In this document: piece by piece, positions 12,905-25,809 of the stretch
Numbering within the stretch: position 1 is the first letter of the stretch
How the letters are laid out: each line of letters opens with the position of its first letter
NCBI RefSeq assembly: GCF_000276665.1
Contig: NW_004955433.1
Coordinates: forward strand, 17,357,132-17,421,131
Direction of reading: 5' to 3'
Length of the DNA stretch: 64,000 bases
Origin: Chinchilla lanigera
Lineage: Eukaryota > Chordata > Mammalia > Rodentia > Chinchillidae
Notes under the pieces: model-generated
Databases searched by the model: none
What the model was told of the DNA's origin: nothing
Seen by the model: the letters and a program-made list of their open reading frames with translations, nothing else
Translations under genes and position numbers: made by a program

Positions 12905-13257
12905 AATGTATGTATATGTCCACTTCAATTATTTTCATCAATGTTTCATAATTTTCATTTTAGATATCTTTCACTTTCTTGGGTAGGTTGATGCTTAGGA
13001 ATTTTTTGTAGCTATCATGAATAAGCTCCTTGTTGATATATAAAAATGCTACTTTTGTTGTATGTTGAGTTTGTATTCCTCGCTTCACTGAATTCATTTA
13101 TTACCCCTAAAATTTTATAATGGAATCTTTAAGTTTTTCTATTTAAAATATTATGTCATCTGTACGTAGGGGAAATGTTCACTTATTCCTTCCCAATTTG
13201 GAGACAGTATTCCTTTCTCTTATTTGATTACTCTTAAAAGAGTTTCTCTGAAATATT
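12905..13257 (-). mobile_element. Old L1 ORF2 fragment, left part
   Basis: This reads on the minus strand as L1 ORF2 from the RT-flanking region (plus-strand TTGGGTAGGTTGATGCTTAG block and following). It resumes at 13840 after a younger L1 insertion, so the two parts were once contiguous. Confidence 0.65.
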
Positions 13258-13831
13258 TTCCATGCAGACTGGGTTTTATTCATGAACTCTCTGGCTCCAC
13301 ACCTATTCCTTTAAGATTTCTACCTACTTTCAGTTTCTTGCAGTCTAGATAGAATAGCTATCATTAAAATATCAACCAATAAGAAAAGTTGGAGGAGCGG
13401 TCGGGGAAAAGGATGCTTCTCCACTACTGGTGGATGGGTACACCAGTAAAACCACTGTGGAAATCAGTGTGAAGATTCCTCCAAAAGCTAAGATTATACG
13501 TTCCATTAGACCCAGCTATTCCCCTTATGGGTATCTTCCCAGAAGAATTAAAAACATCCTACCACAGCTGAATATGTGCACTAATGTTTATAGTAACACA
13601 ATTTGTAATAGCTAAATCTTAGAAACAATGCAAATTCCTATCAACTGAGGAATGGATAAAAAAAGATGTGGTCTTTTTAAAAAAGATGTGTGTACTACTC
13701 AGTCATAAAGAAAGATAAACTGAAGACATTTATAGGTAAGTGGATATAATTTGAGACCATACTTACAAGTGAAATAAATCAGACTCATCTGTAAACATCC
13801 TATTGTCTCCCTGGTGTGAGAGACATTAAAA
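13258..13831 (+). mobile_element. L1 insertion with inverted 5' piece (twin-priming type)
   Basis: The first ~80 bp match L1 ORF2 in minus orientation (CATGAACTCTCTGG block). From about 13342 onward the sequence is L1 ORF2 C-terminus in plus orientation. It is flanked by an 8-bp duplication, GAAATATT (13250-13257 and 13832-13839), inside an older L1. The head-to-head arrangement is the signature of twin priming. The 3' end stops early after CTGGTGTGAG with a short ATTAAAA, so the 3'UTR is missing. Confidence 0.65.
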
Positions 13832-13839
13832 GAAATATT

Positions 13840-14110
13840 ATGAAGTTATCCCCATTTAGTTAGGAATTGGCTGTGGGTTTGTTATAGACAGTTCTTTTGT
13901 GCTGAAGTATATTCTTTCTATAACTAATTGGTTAATAGTTTTTATTCAAAGGGATGTTGAGTAATATTAAATAGTTTTTCTGCTTCTCTTTAGATGCTCT
14001 GATCATACAAATACTTGTCATTTTTCATTCTGTTGATATGTTTCATAACATATGTTGACTTGCCTTTGTTCAACCATTCTTGATTCCATGAGATTTTGAA
14101 ACTACTCCTC
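13840..14110 (-). mobile_element. Old L1 ORF2 fragment, right part
   Basis: This continues the L1 of 12905-13257 on the minus strand. Plus-strand blocks TTGGCTGTGGGTTTG and GTTCAACCATTCTTG are standard landmarks of reversed L1 RT sequence. Confidence 0.65.
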
Positions 14111-14505
14111 TGAGAAAAATTAATATTCAGAATGCATAAGTGACTCAAATAAGTCAACAAAAAAGCAACTAATCGCTAGGTGGGGTGGTACACATCTGTA
14201 GTCCCAGTATTTGGGAAGTTGAGGCAGGAGGATCACTGTGAATTCAAGGCCAACTTGGGCTACAAAGTGAGTTCAAGGCCAGCCTGAACTGCATTGTGAA
14301 ACTGCCTTAAATAAAAGACAAAAAAGAAGTAACTAACCCAATATAAATATGGAAAAATGGTTTGTATCAAGGTTTTTCTTAGAATACATACAAAGGGTCA
14401 AAAAACATGTGAACAAATACTCAATAACACTAATCACTAAGAAAAAGTAAATCAAAACAACGAGATATATCTTACCCTAATTAAAATGGCTATTTCTTCT
14501 CAATT
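14111..14505 (+). mobile_element. Old L1 3' ORF2 fragment carrying a B1
   Basis: This is plus-strand L1 near the ORF2 end (GTAAATCAAAACAACGAGAT and the TTACCC-TAATTAAAATGGC block), interrupted by the B1 at 14175-14326. Confidence 0.6.
14175..14326 (+). mobile_element. B1 SINE
   Basis: A B1 with the 29-bp duplication (CAAGGCCAACTTGGGCTAC then CAAGGCCAGCCTGAACTGC). The tail is short. An imperfect 12-bp duplication, AAGCAACTAATC / AAGTAACTAACC, flanks it (14163-14174 and 14327-14338), which suggests moderate age. Confidence 0.88.
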
Positions 14506-16822
14506 ATTTAATGAGTTCTTGAGTATAATATATAATGATCACATTGCTCCTGTGGTGTTGGTATATCTACATAAACATCTTAATTCTTTTCTCATCCTTT
14601 CCCATTCCCTAACCACCCCCAATCTCTGTCACTTTCCAATCTGAGGAAGATCTGTCTCTCTACTTAGTATTATATCTTTTATTTTGCACTTTACTTATAC
14701 TTGGGGTTTCTCATATAAGAGAAATCATGAAATATTTAAGCTGGTATGTCTGATGTATTTCATTTAATATTATGATCTCAAAGTGTACATACTTTGTACA
14801 TATCACTCAAATTTATCTTTCTTTGTGGCAGAGTACTAGTACTACTCTACTGTGCTCATCTTTTTATGCATTCGTCTGTTGAGGGCCATATTGGCCTCTT
14901 GCAAGGTTTAGCTATTTTCAATTGTGTTTCTTTAAACATGTATATGCCTTTATTTCTGTAATATGATGACTTTACCTCTTTCAGGAGGATACCTAGAAGG
15001 AAAATAACTGGGTTGAAATTAATTTATAGTTCAAATTTTAAGGAATCTCCATAATTATTACCTTATTTATTGTGCTAATTTACATTTCCATCAACAATAT
15101 GGAAGGTTTCTTTTCTTATCTATGGCCTCACCAGCATTTATCATGAATTTATTTTCCAGTAATAACCTTTTTTATGGAATCTGGAGTAATATGGAATTTC
15201 AGTGTTGTTATAGTTTGCATTTCTTTAATGTCCAGAGATGTTGAACATTTCTTCATGTATTCATTGGCCATTTGTATTTCTTCTGCAAAGTGTCTGTGCA
15301 CCTCAGTTCATTTTTATTGGGTCTTTAATGTTGGTGGTCTAATTATTTTGAGTTGTTTTTAAGTTCTAGATTTTAGACTATTCTCCATGAAATACCTGGC
15401 ATTTTCCCCCATTCTGTAGGTTCTCTCTTCTCTCTGCTCCTTCTTTCCTTTGTTGTGCAGAAAGCGTTCAATTTGACTGAACTCCATGTGTTGATTCTTG
15501 GTATATTTTTCTTCTGTAATTGGGGTCCTGGTCAGAAAGACCTTGCCTACACCTACATCTTTGAAGGTTTTAGGTTTAGGACATGGTGAAAGTTATGTTT
15601 CTAGAGTCAGCCTTCTACAAAAGGATAACTAGTTTTCCCCATATCATTTAATAAGAGTTTGTATTTCCTCCAGAGTACATTTTTGGCCTTTATAGCCATG
15701 TGCCTGAAGTTGTTCCTAGAACTTCTACTCTACTACATTAATCCACATATCATATTTTGCCAACAGTAATCTGTTTTAAATCACAGTCTCTTTATAATAT
15801 AACTTGAAGTCCAGGATTGTGGCACCTCCTGCTTTGTTCTTGTTGCCCAGTACCGCTTTTTTTTTCTTGGCCTGGGTCTCTTCTGGTTTTATATGCCTTT
15901 TAGGGTTGTTTTCTTAGTTCTGTGAGGAATGTTATCGACATTACAATTGACATTGCATTGTATTTTGTGTATCTATTTTGGAAGCATGGCCATTTTGACA
16001 GTATGGCTTCTAGTTATGTAAAAACAGGGGATATATTTGCATTTTTGATGTCCTGTTTGATAGATTACTGTAATTTTTATTGTAGAGATCTCTCACTTCC
16101 TTGGTTTTGATTAATTCCTTAGTATTTTACTTTTCTTCATGCTATTACAAATGGTACTGTTTTCCTAATTTCTTTCTCAGTGGATTCATTATTTCTATGC
16201 AGGCATACTTTTGGGTTTTGTGTGTTGATAATTTATCTTGCTATATTGCTGAATTTAGTAATCAATTCTAGCATTCTTTGGTAGAATTTTTTGGTTTTCT
16301 ATGTAGAGGGCCTATCTTCAAATAATGATCATTTGATTTCTTCCCTCACATACATGTCCCTTTATTTCTTTCTCCTGCCTGATTGCTCAGGATAAGAACA
16401 ACTGTCTACTGAATAGAATTGGTGATAGCGGACCTCCTTGTCTTATTGTTGATTTCAGAGGGAAAGCTTTCAGATTAATGTTTTTTGTTCTTGCATCCAA
16501 GAAAGTACAGTTTCTTGAGCCAGTTGGCCAATCTTTGTCTTTTGATTAGGGAATTCAGGCCATTCATATTGAAAGATGCTGACTTATTACTATCATTGTA
16601 TTTTTTGTTGTTGTTGTTTTCTGGTACTGGGAGTCGAACTCACAACCTTGCACTTGCCAGGCAGGCTCTGCACTGCTGAGCTAAATCCCCAGCCCCTCCT
16701 ATCATTGTATTATTTTACTACTACTGACTTTCTTTTTGTCCTCTTTTGTTTAACTGTTCACCCTGTCTAGTGTATTCATTCTACTAGACATTTTGAGCTG
16801 GTTTTATTGTCTTTTTCTAAAG
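14506..16822 (-). mobile_element. L1, 3'UTR to endonuclease region, with internal gap
   Basis: Read on the minus strand, the segment runs from a 3'UTR (14506-14800) through the ORF2 C-terminus (14820-15400), the RT region (15500-16480) and part of the endonuclease region (16490-16822). There is an abrupt jump near 16480-16490 from RT to endonuclease N-terminal sequence, so an internal deletion is likely. No frame is intact. An ID SINE interrupts it at 16603-16699, and a MaLR-like LTR abuts it at 16823. Confidence 0.75.
16603..16699 (-). mobile_element. ID SINE in L1
   Basis: A tRNA-derived SINE: on the minus strand GGGGCTGGGGATTTAGCTC (A box) is followed by a B box in GTGAGTTCGACTCCC, then a CAACAACAACAA tail. 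A perfect 12-bp duplication, TATCATTGTATT, lies at 16591-16602 and 16700-16711. It is a young copy. Confidence 0.93.
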
Positions 16823-17230
16823 TGTCTTAATTATTTTTCTCATTGCTCAGGCAAACACCCAACATCCACTAGTAAAGCAAGGACAGGTTTATTTTGGCTC
16901 ACAGTTTGTAAAGATTTCAGTTCAGTGTTGGATGGCTCCAAGTCAGGATGGTGCAGCAAAGGGGCTATGTAGAGAGAAAACAGTTCTGCTGTCTTGGAAT
17001 CCAATAAGACATGGTTTTCTCCACATAGCTCTATGGTCTGTTTTTGAGGTAGCTCCCTGTTCCAGCAGTGCTCTGTCCACTCATTCCTGGCAAAGGCAAG
17101 CATGGAAGCTGAGGGATGCCTTCTTTTACACTGGTAGATGGAGGAACCAATCAGACCTCCGATCTGTGTTGGATATAGGCAGCAGGGTGAGAGTACAAGC
17201 AATCCAAGTACTGTATGGAAGACAGTACTC
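16823..17230 (-). mobile_element. MaLR-like LTR, reverse orientation
   Basis: The left edge TGTCTTAATTATTTTTCTC and the following TTTATTTTGGCTCACAGTTT and GGATGGCTCCAAG blocks align with the right-hand LTR of the provirus at 49554. Its right edge is uncertain; sequence to about 17400 could still belong to it. It interrupts L1-like sequence on both sides. Confidence 0.6.
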
Positions 17231-17914
17231 TCAGACCCAGATGTTTCTAAGAGCCTCTTGAGGGGCACTGCCTTCCATGGAGGGAAGAGCCCTGTGTTCT
17301 TCCCGACCGGAGCTTAAACTTTCATGGGGTCCATGTCTAGCTCAGACCCTCTCCATGATGGTCTCCCATAGCTGTCTCTCACCCAGTCACTGTGAGACGG
17401 TTGCCTGAGAACCCTGAAATGAAGTTGTTTTGTAGATTTTGAGTTTCACTTCTAAATGATCAAATCCTTCCACAAATGGTAACTGATTAAACACTCTGAG
17501 AGTGTGGTGGAACTACATTGCGTGTCATGTAGAAGGAGTCACTTCAGAGTAAAGCTCCACTTCTTAGTCATGGGCTTTCATGGAGCTAGTACTTCATCCT
17601 AGTATTTCATTCTGCTGTCTGGTCTGCTGCTTTTCCCTGCAGTATTGTGACCCTGGATGCTTGTCTTGTGTCTGTGGAGAAATGTTCCCCTCCCAGAGAG
17701 TTGGGGTGAGCTTCCAGACTGCTTCCTTCTTTTTTTCTGCATTGTAGTCTCTTCAACTTCTCTGTCACTTCTAATTTTTTTCAAATCCTTTCCAATTCCC
17801 AGAGATCTACTTTTTTATTTCTTTTTGCCAAGTTGTTGTTTTTTTGGTGTCTGGGTAGTGGATCTCAGAAAAGCTGAATTTTGCTACTTATTGCTGCTCT
17901 AAAATTTTCCAAAA
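17231..17914 (-). mobile_element. Probable L1 5'-region remnant
   Basis: Its position fits the continuation of the minus-strand L1 of 14506-16822 towards its 5' end, interrupted by the LTR. GC content is higher around 17250-17400 and 17600-17720, as expected for an L1 5'UTR/ORF1 area. The assignment rests on context more than on sequence match. Confidence 0.4.
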
Positions 17915-18810
17915 GGAAAAAAGCAAATAACAGGTTGGTGAGTAAATGAAGAAATGGGCTCTTATACATTGTGTCAAGCGGGTGAGTCAGTAGAGTTACT
18001 ATGTAAAGCAGCATGATGTCTATAAAAAATCCTGAAATGAAAACCAATTAAAATTATTACTGCTGGGTATATGTAGTAAGGAAATGAATGTATTACATCT
18101 TCACTTCCATGTTTGTTATAATACTATCTATAGTAGCCATGTTATGGAATCACTATTTGTTTGCATTGATGGATGAATGGATAAAGAAAATATGGTATAT
18201 TTACACAAAAGAAAATTATTAAGTCATAAAAAGAATAAAATATTGTCATTAGTAGCAACATGCATGGAACTGGGTGAGTTTATGTAAGTGAAATCAGCCA
18301 GAATACAATGACAAATGTAATAGTTTCCCACTCGCTCATGGAAGTTAAAAAAGTCAATCTGCTAGAAGAAGAGACTAGAATAGTGGTCATTAGATACAAG
18401 GAAGGACAGACATAGTTTATATGATGCCTCTGAAAATACAGTTAGATAGGCAGAATTAATTTTAGGGTTTTATAACACAGTAGTGCAAATATAGTCTGCA
18501 AAATTTCTGGTATATTTCAAAATAATGAACTGAGCAGGTGGCACACACCTGTAATTCCAGCACTCAAGCAATTGAAGCAGGAGGGTTTTTGTGAGTTTGA
18601 GGCCAGCCTGGGCTACAAAGGGAGCTCAAGGCCAACCTGAACTGCATAGTGAGACCCTGTCTCAAAAAGACATAAGAAAAAAAGTTGGATAAATTAAATA
18701 ATACGTTCTTAACACAAAGTGATAAATGTTTGAGAATATGAAAATATAACTTTCGATGATTTGATCACTGCACACTACATATGATTATCAAATTTTCATA
18801 TTTACACTAA
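17915..18810 (+). mobile_element. L1 3' end (L1M-like) carrying a B1
   Basis: This is L1 ORF2 C-terminal sequence (GATGAATGGATAAAGAAAATATGG at 18171; GCATGGAACTGGGTGAG), followed by a 3'UTR with the TTTGATCACTGCACAC block near 18761. The B1 at 18531-18690 lies inside it. Confidence 0.7.
18531..18690 (+). mobile_element. B1 SINE
   Basis: A full B1 with the internal duplication (GAGGCCAGCCTGGGCTAC and CAAGGCCAACCTGAACTGC) and the GAGACCCTGTCTC end. The possible duplication AAATAAT on each side is weak. Confidence 0.88.
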
Positions 18811-19090
18811 TTAAATAAAATGTTATTTTTAAAGTTTTATTGGTACATGTGATCAACATATATTTGTTGCATTCATCATAGGGAGTTGATACATGTTCCT
18901 AGTATATCCTAATGCTTTATTTATCCCCTACTTTTTCTCTTGTTCCTCTCTTCATCTCGTGCTCCCCTCCTCATGATTCTTTATTATTCATTTTCATTTT
19001 CTCTTTAATTTATACTTGTTTCTTATATTAAAGAAACTGCAATGTTTAGGCTTGTGTTTCTGATTTATTTCAAGTAGTAAGATGCAATAT
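18811..19090 (-). mobile_element. L1 3'UTR fragment
   Basis: Plus-strand T-rich start, a C/T-rich middle and the CTTGTGTTTCTGATTTATTTC block match reversed L1 3'UTR/ORF2 end, comparable with 14690-14770 and 42040-42070. Confidence 0.55.
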
Positions 19091-20044
19091 TATGTATCAA
19101 GTGGGATATTATATAATCAGCTAAAATAGTATTAATACTAAAATATTATATACACTTGTCAAGACAAATTGAAAGTGGGGTAATAGGTAGTACTTTTACT
19201 GTTTAACTTTGAGATTGTAACCATTCAATCTTTGAAAACCTGAATTTGTTAAATGATAACATATTAAAAGATAAAATATATTGTATAACTATCTTGTATT
19301 GGTGTACCAAAAATAGTTCGGGTCCTACAGCAAAATCCTAGATGCCATCCCTGTTACCTAATGAAACTTGGCTTTTCGAAAACCACAGTAGCTGAGGCCA
19401 GAAGTTGAAGCTGAGTGGTATTTAGAACCCAATAAGGGATTATATGAGAAGATTTTGATTCCTAAATGAATGGAAGCAGCAATCTGGACCTGTTATAGTA
19501 CAGAAATTTAATGCTGTAATTATACATAAAAATAAATACTGTATTAATTATGGAATATGAACTTTATGTCAAATATTGTGCAAAAGATTTTATGTACTTC
19601 ATCTTTCATATTACTTAAAAGGATCTCATATAATAAGTACACATGCTCAAAGTAATGGTCGACAGACATCAACAAGTACTTCTGAGTGGACCTCAGCTAT
19701 ATTCACAGCTATGCTTCACAACTCTACCGGCTTGCTACAGCTATATTCACTTGCTCGCCCTTTAGTCTTATTTCACTCAGGCACAATAGTATCTCCCAGT
19801 GTCTGTGAGAGATTGGTTTTGTGGATTCCAAATTCTGCAAATACTCACGTCCCTTGCAAAAAATGATGTAATATTTATATCTAGCCTGCTCATATCCTCC
19901 TGTACACTTTCAATTATCTCTACTAGATTACTTTTAATTCCTACTACAATGTAAAGGCTATGTAAATACTTGTCATACTGTGTTGGTTACAGAATAATAA
20001 CAAGGAAAAATTCTCTACATGTTCAGTATATATGCTATTATTTT
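19091..20044. other. Unique AT-rich DNA
   Basis: No gene or repeat recognised. An open frame of 96 codons at 19576-19866 has no family resemblance. Confidence 0.4.
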
Positions 20045-20051
20045 CCAAAAT

Positions 20052-20053
<2 letters not shown>

Positions 20054-20086
<33 letters not shown>

Positions 20087-20157
20087 TACTGGAAGTCAAA
20101 CTCAGGCCCTTGCGCTTGCCAGCCAGGCACTTATGCCACTGAGCTACACTCCCAACC
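20054..20157 (-). mobile_element. ID SINE with long poly-A
   Basis: The plus strand shows ~31 T followed by a reversed ID body (AGTACTGG ... GAGCTACACTCCCAACCCC). The near-duplication CCAAAATAG / CCAAATAG flanks it. The long uninterrupted tail suggests youth, although the body differs from the common ID form of this window. Confidence 0.88.
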
Positions 20158-20241
20158 CCAAATAGAATATTTTTGATCAGTGTTTGGTGAATCCCTGAAT
20201 GCTGAAATCAAAGATATCGATGGAGTTGATGACTGAGAATG

Positions 20242-20245
<4 letters not shown>

Positions 20246-20283
<38 letters not shown>
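20246..20283. repeat. (TG)n microsatellite
   Basis: A run of about 19 TG dinucleotides. Confidence 0.97.
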
Positions 20284-20287
<4 letters not shown>

Positions 20288-20773
20288 AATGATGCAGTTT
20301 CTAACAAAAATATATTTTTCTTCTTTATTCTGGAGGTAATTAGTTTAAATTTTTATTGTTTGCTTTTAGCTCCAGAGGAGCACTCTGTGTATAGTATGTT
20401 ACTTGAATAATATTCTCCAATAAATATAGCCATGGGTTATAGAGAAAAACTATTATCTTACATTGTCTTTGCTTTTCCTTGCTAATAAGACATACTAAAG
20501 ACTGAATAAACAGTGAAGAACAGAGGTTCATTTTGACTAACAATTCTCTTCCAAGGTTATGAGTCATATCTCATGATGGTCTTTTACCTGACAGTCTTAA
20601 GGTAGTTCAGAGTAGTGAGAGACATTATGGGATTGCATATGTTTTATTCTCCTATTATTATTAAGTCATCAATATTCACACATGGGAGCTTAATACTCAT
20701 AATTTGATCTAGTCCTAATCAACCCTAAAAGTTCTACTTCTGAACATTATTTTCTGCATTTTAATATATCACA

Positions 20774-20850
20774 ATGGGGACTGGAGATGTGGCTTGGTAG
20801 TAGAGGTATCATGTACAGGGACTTGAGTTCAGTCCTCAAATTTGGGATGA
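20774..20850 (+). mobile_element. Old ID-like SINE
   Basis: It starts ATGGGGACTGGAGATGTGGC and contains a B-box-like GAGTTCAGTCC. It is clearly diverged and has no tail, so it belongs to an earlier ID wave. Confidence 0.6.
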
Positions 20851-23744
20851 AATACTAGTGTGAGTTTTGGAAGGGAACAAGCTATGTTCAAACCAGAGCA
20901 TGATAATCCTTTTATTTATTATTAAAACCTTTCATTCTTCAGTCACTCGTCCAGTAAAATGAAAATTTTTCCCTACATCATTGCTACAAAAATGATGAAT
21001 AAAAACTACGTGTGATATTTAACCATGTTCATCTGACCAAAGTAAACTTAATATTTCTTTTCTGCCAGCAAATTTCAGGTAGGAAATACTAACTTACTAT
21101 TAATCAAGCTCTATCAATTATTATATAGCTTACTCACTATAGTCTATTTTACTTATAAGTAACGGAAATATTAAAGTGAATTAAATGTCTATATTTCATA
21201 AATCAAAATTTCAATTTTATTTTGTATTGAAATAACAATTATTTTAGAAGTTGGTTTAACAGCATCATTTCACGTGTTGTGACTACAAAAGTATAATAGT
21301 TCTGCTTTTTTTCCACATTCCTATTCTGATGAGTTTCCAGCATCCACATGTGGGAGGTATGGCATACATGAAAATGTTTACTAGTTCAGATAATACAATA
21401 TCATTAGGATTAAATTAGAGAGGGCTGCCAATATTATCCTGAATACCATATCTAACATCACTGCACTCTGCTTTCTTAACCCATTTGATTTATCAGAAAA
21501 GTGAGGACTATAAAGTAAATAGCACCATTTACAATGAGTAACTGTAGACTATTTAACTGATAAACAATTTATCCCAGAAAATAATGTCTTACAAGTAATG
21601 AACAAAGAATCAAAAGTCTAAAGAGGAGATGAAAGAAACATTTATATCCCACTTAGAACAAAAAAAAGGGAATATGCTGGTTAATAAACCAGAGTTAATG
21701 ACTGCTGATCATAGCTCTGACTTTTGCTAGTAATGGAACTTAGGAGAATGTCCTAAAACTTCTCATACTTCCATTGTTTATACCTGAAACTTCTGCAAAA
21801 CCTTTTCCAATTAAAGCATACAAAATAATATCTATAAAATTAGTTTTGTTTGTGAGTAAAAAGAGTTATTGACAGCTATTCTGTGGCAAGCAATGTTCTG
21901 TATGCTACTTATAAGGCAGTAAGAAACCTCATCTTCTGCTTTTTGAAAACTACGTATTTTTAAAGGAGAGCTATTCCATTTTATTTTTACTATATGTCAG
22001 TTGGTTATAAGTGCTATTGTAAGTTCTGGCTGGGAAAGACCTTTCTGATGAGACAACAACTGAGAATGTGTCTATACCGAAACCTACCATCCTATAGCTT
22101 CATCCATGGCAGATAACGGAAACAGTAAGTATTATAGACATAAAGAAAGAGCGAAGTTTTGCTAAAGTTCATGGAACTATATTTTAATCTATGTATTTTT
22201 GTTGACTAAATCTGGCTATTTTCCCTTGGAACGAATCATGCACTAACAGTCTTGACCTCTTTTCTGAGAGAGATGAGGAGCTGTAGAAGCTTTGTGAACA
22301 TGTTGTAAAAGTACTACTCTGCATGCTCTGTGCAAGTAGTCTACATGGGTATTGTCGGTTAGTATTCTATTTATTGTGAGAAAATAAATAGAGCAGTCCA
22401 GCTTTTCACAAATTGGTCTGGATATTTTGTCCGTCTTCCTCTCAATTTCTGTCTTTAATGTTAATATATGAGTGTGCATATCTTTTCTATAGATGTAAAA
22501 GGACAACCCCGGTAAGTGTTAATAGCTTATTCTATGGATACTTCATATGGATCCTCTTTCACTATAGGTTTATATAGTTCCTAATGCACACATTTACATC
22601 CCTTTCATAATTTTGTCACACTATTTTCTTGAGATGTTTTTCTATTTTTAGATGTACATGGATTGTATCTATAAATGAATATAAAAATATTATATAAATG
22701 TTCATATTCTAAATACATGAACTCCAAAATTGTAGTAAGTAGTTGAATCTTGTTTGAGGTGAGATATTGTATACATTGTAGCTGGAATTACCTAAAAGAA
22801 TTTTCATAATGTATATATATATTATAATAGACTTGCACTCTAGGTATATGTGCACTTCATTAGGTAAAATATTTATGGAAGATTATGACATATTTATCAT
22901 TGAAATATCTTTCCAATGGCACACTGTGTTCAAGTTAAAAGAAAAGGTAGCATAGATATTTGATATTTACAAATATCAATGGATCTTCAGATTAGAAAAA
23001 AGCTTGCATATGTTTATTAGTATGGTAGGAATTAATTCAAAGATGGAATTCCAATGAGAAGCAGCAATGAGCACCTGAATTAATACAAAAATCAGAGAAA
23101 GAAGTTGAAGAGGAAAGTGGAACACCTAAGGGCTGATGGGTTTTGGTTCTGAAGCCAAATAAACCTTTGCAAGTTTCTCTTCAGTGAAGTTGAGTTTTGT
23201 TTATCATTAATGGAGAGAACTAAAGGCATGAGAATACACATCCTGCTCTCTGGGGGCTGGCTCAAGCTGTCACAGAGCATTGAGAATACTTTTATTCACA
23301 ACAGCTCATGGATCTGATGTCTGACACAGGAGTGTGGAAAAACAGACATGCTTTGCCTTCTTCAAGGATCATAGAAAGGGGAGAGAAGGAGAGGGAGGAG
23401 AAAAATAACAAACCTGGGACTATGAAGAGATAGTGTTAGCCAGAAAAGGCTTCAAGGAAATAAGTCCCTCTGTATTTGTTGGCCTCAAATGTGGAGTATT
23501 ATCCATTACTTTATTTAATACATGTATCATTTTTCTACTTATAAAACTAGCTAGTATTTAAAATTCAAGTTTTGGGGAGGGAGGCAAGATGCAACTTGTG
23601 TTTATTTAAAATGGAAGTGACATTTATATTCAAAAGGCAAATCTCAAATTGAAGATTGGTTTTATTTTTCATATTCATTTATATGGATATATCTACTGCT
23701 ACTGAAAATTGTAATACCAGGTCCTATATCAGACATTGCACGTG
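20851..23744. other. Unique AT-rich DNA
   Basis: No gene, RNA gene or repeat recognised over 2.9 kb. Confidence 0.4.
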
Positions 23745-23940
23745 AAGAATTTAAGTAATCTTCACAAACAATCTTAATGGAAGTCATTGCTGCCTTTTTA
23801 ATATTGTACTAATGAAGAAGCAGAACCTTCGTGAGGTTAAAAATCTTCATCAAGATTTCATAATTAATGAACTGCACAACTGAGATTTAATCTCAGGATT
23901 GCCTGTATCTAAAACCTAGGTCATTTCTAACCTCATTGAG
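23745..23940 (-). mobile_element. MIR SINE relic
   Basis: The ancient mammalian MIR core is visible in reverse: GTACTAATGAAGAAGCAGA, GAGGTTAAAAATCTTC, and ACTGAGATTTAATCTCAGG before CTGTATCT. Confidence 0.65.
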
Positions 23941-25639
23941 AGCTACATACATTATATGTACTACATACAGGAGTACTGTATAATTTATCTCATATTCATG
24001 ATTTACAGGAAATTTTTTTTGTCTGGGAAAAATATTAAATAAGACAACATGTGTAAATCAGTACTATCTCAGATAAATTGGGACATGCAGTCACCCTAAC
24101 TGTGTGTAATGAGTGTGCTATTGAGTAAGATCATGTATCTACCTGTAGTGTTCTTCGCAGAAATTTGAACTATTACCTAATCTGCATTTATAAAATATAG
24201 TCTTGCATCCAATTTACAGGAATTATTCATCACAAATGGTTGATTTCCTGCCTTTACTCAGATTTGTATAAGTGACTCAATTATAATCAAGAAACAGCGG
24301 CGCACAAAATATAACTATGCAATCACCAGTATAGATCTCAGCTCTGATGGGATGCTTCTATGCTATTGAATCCAAGCTGAAAAGAGGACAGAGAATAAAT
24401 GAAGTATTTGCACTTAATCATTTCTGAAAAACTAATAATAAATTTTCTTTATTTCATAGGATTAGTTCCTCAAATTTGCTTTATTAGCATATCTAGGTAT
24501 TCTGAAAATATATCCATGTAAGAATAATAAAATATCACTGATAAGTACGATGCAATTACAAATGGTCTCATACAGAAGACAATAAGATTATTCCTATTAA
24601 AAAATAATAGTTGATCACTGGCAAGTAGTTCTTACTCTACACTTTTGGTAACCCCTTGCAGGAGAGCTCAGAGTGCTGTGGTTTTCTGGCCTCAATCCCC
24701 AGATTTATATCTCCCAGTGTCATGGGTATTGCTTGAGAATGTCATTTTATCTCTATGGCTCTCTATAAAAAAAGCATTCACTCAATAAAGAAAGGGTCTA
24801 TAATCCAGAAAATGGAGTGTCTGGACTACTCTGGTCTGGCTGTAGGGCACAAACAGAACAAGGATTTCTTGGAACATAGTCTTTTTCATATCAAACATCC
24901 ACCCACTGAAGTGGGCATAGCTGTGTGAGTACAAATAAGATTTCATGAATCATAATGATTGGCATGGACCCATAATCATTATGCAAGGACTTGGCAAACA
25001 TACTGTTGTATATTTGAATATTAAGCAGTCTTCTCAAAATATTCTTTCTTCGAATAGCACAGAGAGAAGAAAATGTTTTTTTTTCCAAATTCAACCTGTC
25101 TTATGGCGTCCCATAGCACCACAAATATACATACTAAAACTGGGCTTGTACCTACATCTCCTTACACTAATCATGCCATATCCATAAATAGGATGATCTG
25201 TAAGCAACTAAGCAACTGTCAGACTTCCTTTAATAGCAACTTTTAACATCCTTAGAGTCAATTGGTGTTAGGTCATGTTTAAATCAATCCATTTGTATGT
25301 ATGTGCATATATTTGAATCCATGTGTATATATGTGTATGTATATATGTATGTGTCAATGTGTATGTGCATATGTATATGCCTGTATTCCATCTATGTAAT
25401 ATATTGTGCTTTGCTTAGATTATTTTTTACTCCCATCCTTTCTAAAATACCCTAGGACATACTTTATTATTTTATTTCCTACTTCTGGGATGTTCACCTG
25501 AATGAAAGAGAGAGTCCTAGGATCCATCCAAACAAATGATTAAAAGTCTAAAGAGACTTTTATTTTGTCCATAGGAGCCCAATGATGGATGTCATGGTTC
25601 AAATTGGACGAAATATTGAGACGCAATAAATTCCAAAGG
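23941..25639. other. Unique AT-rich DNA
   Basis: No gene recognised. It contains a 10-bp inverted repeat (CATAATGATT 24951-24960 / AATCATTATG 24974-24983) and a degenerate TG/TA-rich stretch at 25290-25385. Confidence 0.4.
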
Positions 25640-25805
25640 GCTTCTATATGTCTACTTGACAGCACACAGTGATAGATATTTTTAGATGCTGAATATAAAC
25701 CTCATGAGGGAATTTGTCTCTTTACTTCTCAGCAATATGCTTATGCGTAGAAAGATCTATAGCATATATGAAGAGCTCAATAAATATTTGTTAAAAGTTA
25801 AATTC
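25640..25805 (+). mobile_element. L2 3'-end relic
   Basis: ACCTCATGAGGGAATTTGTC followed ~80 bp later by GCTCAATAAATATTTGTTAAA matches the 3' end pattern of ancient LINE-2. Confidence 0.5.
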
Positions 25806-25809
25806 TCTC

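Noticed and set aside
16840..17268. 142-codon minus and 109-codon plus ORFs
   Set aside because: They overlap a reversed MaLR-like LTR, whose higher GC lowers stop frequency on both strands.
24951..24983. 10-bp hairpin as a regulatory RNA or terminator
   Set aside because: It is a short AT-rich inverted repeat, expected by chance in such DNA.
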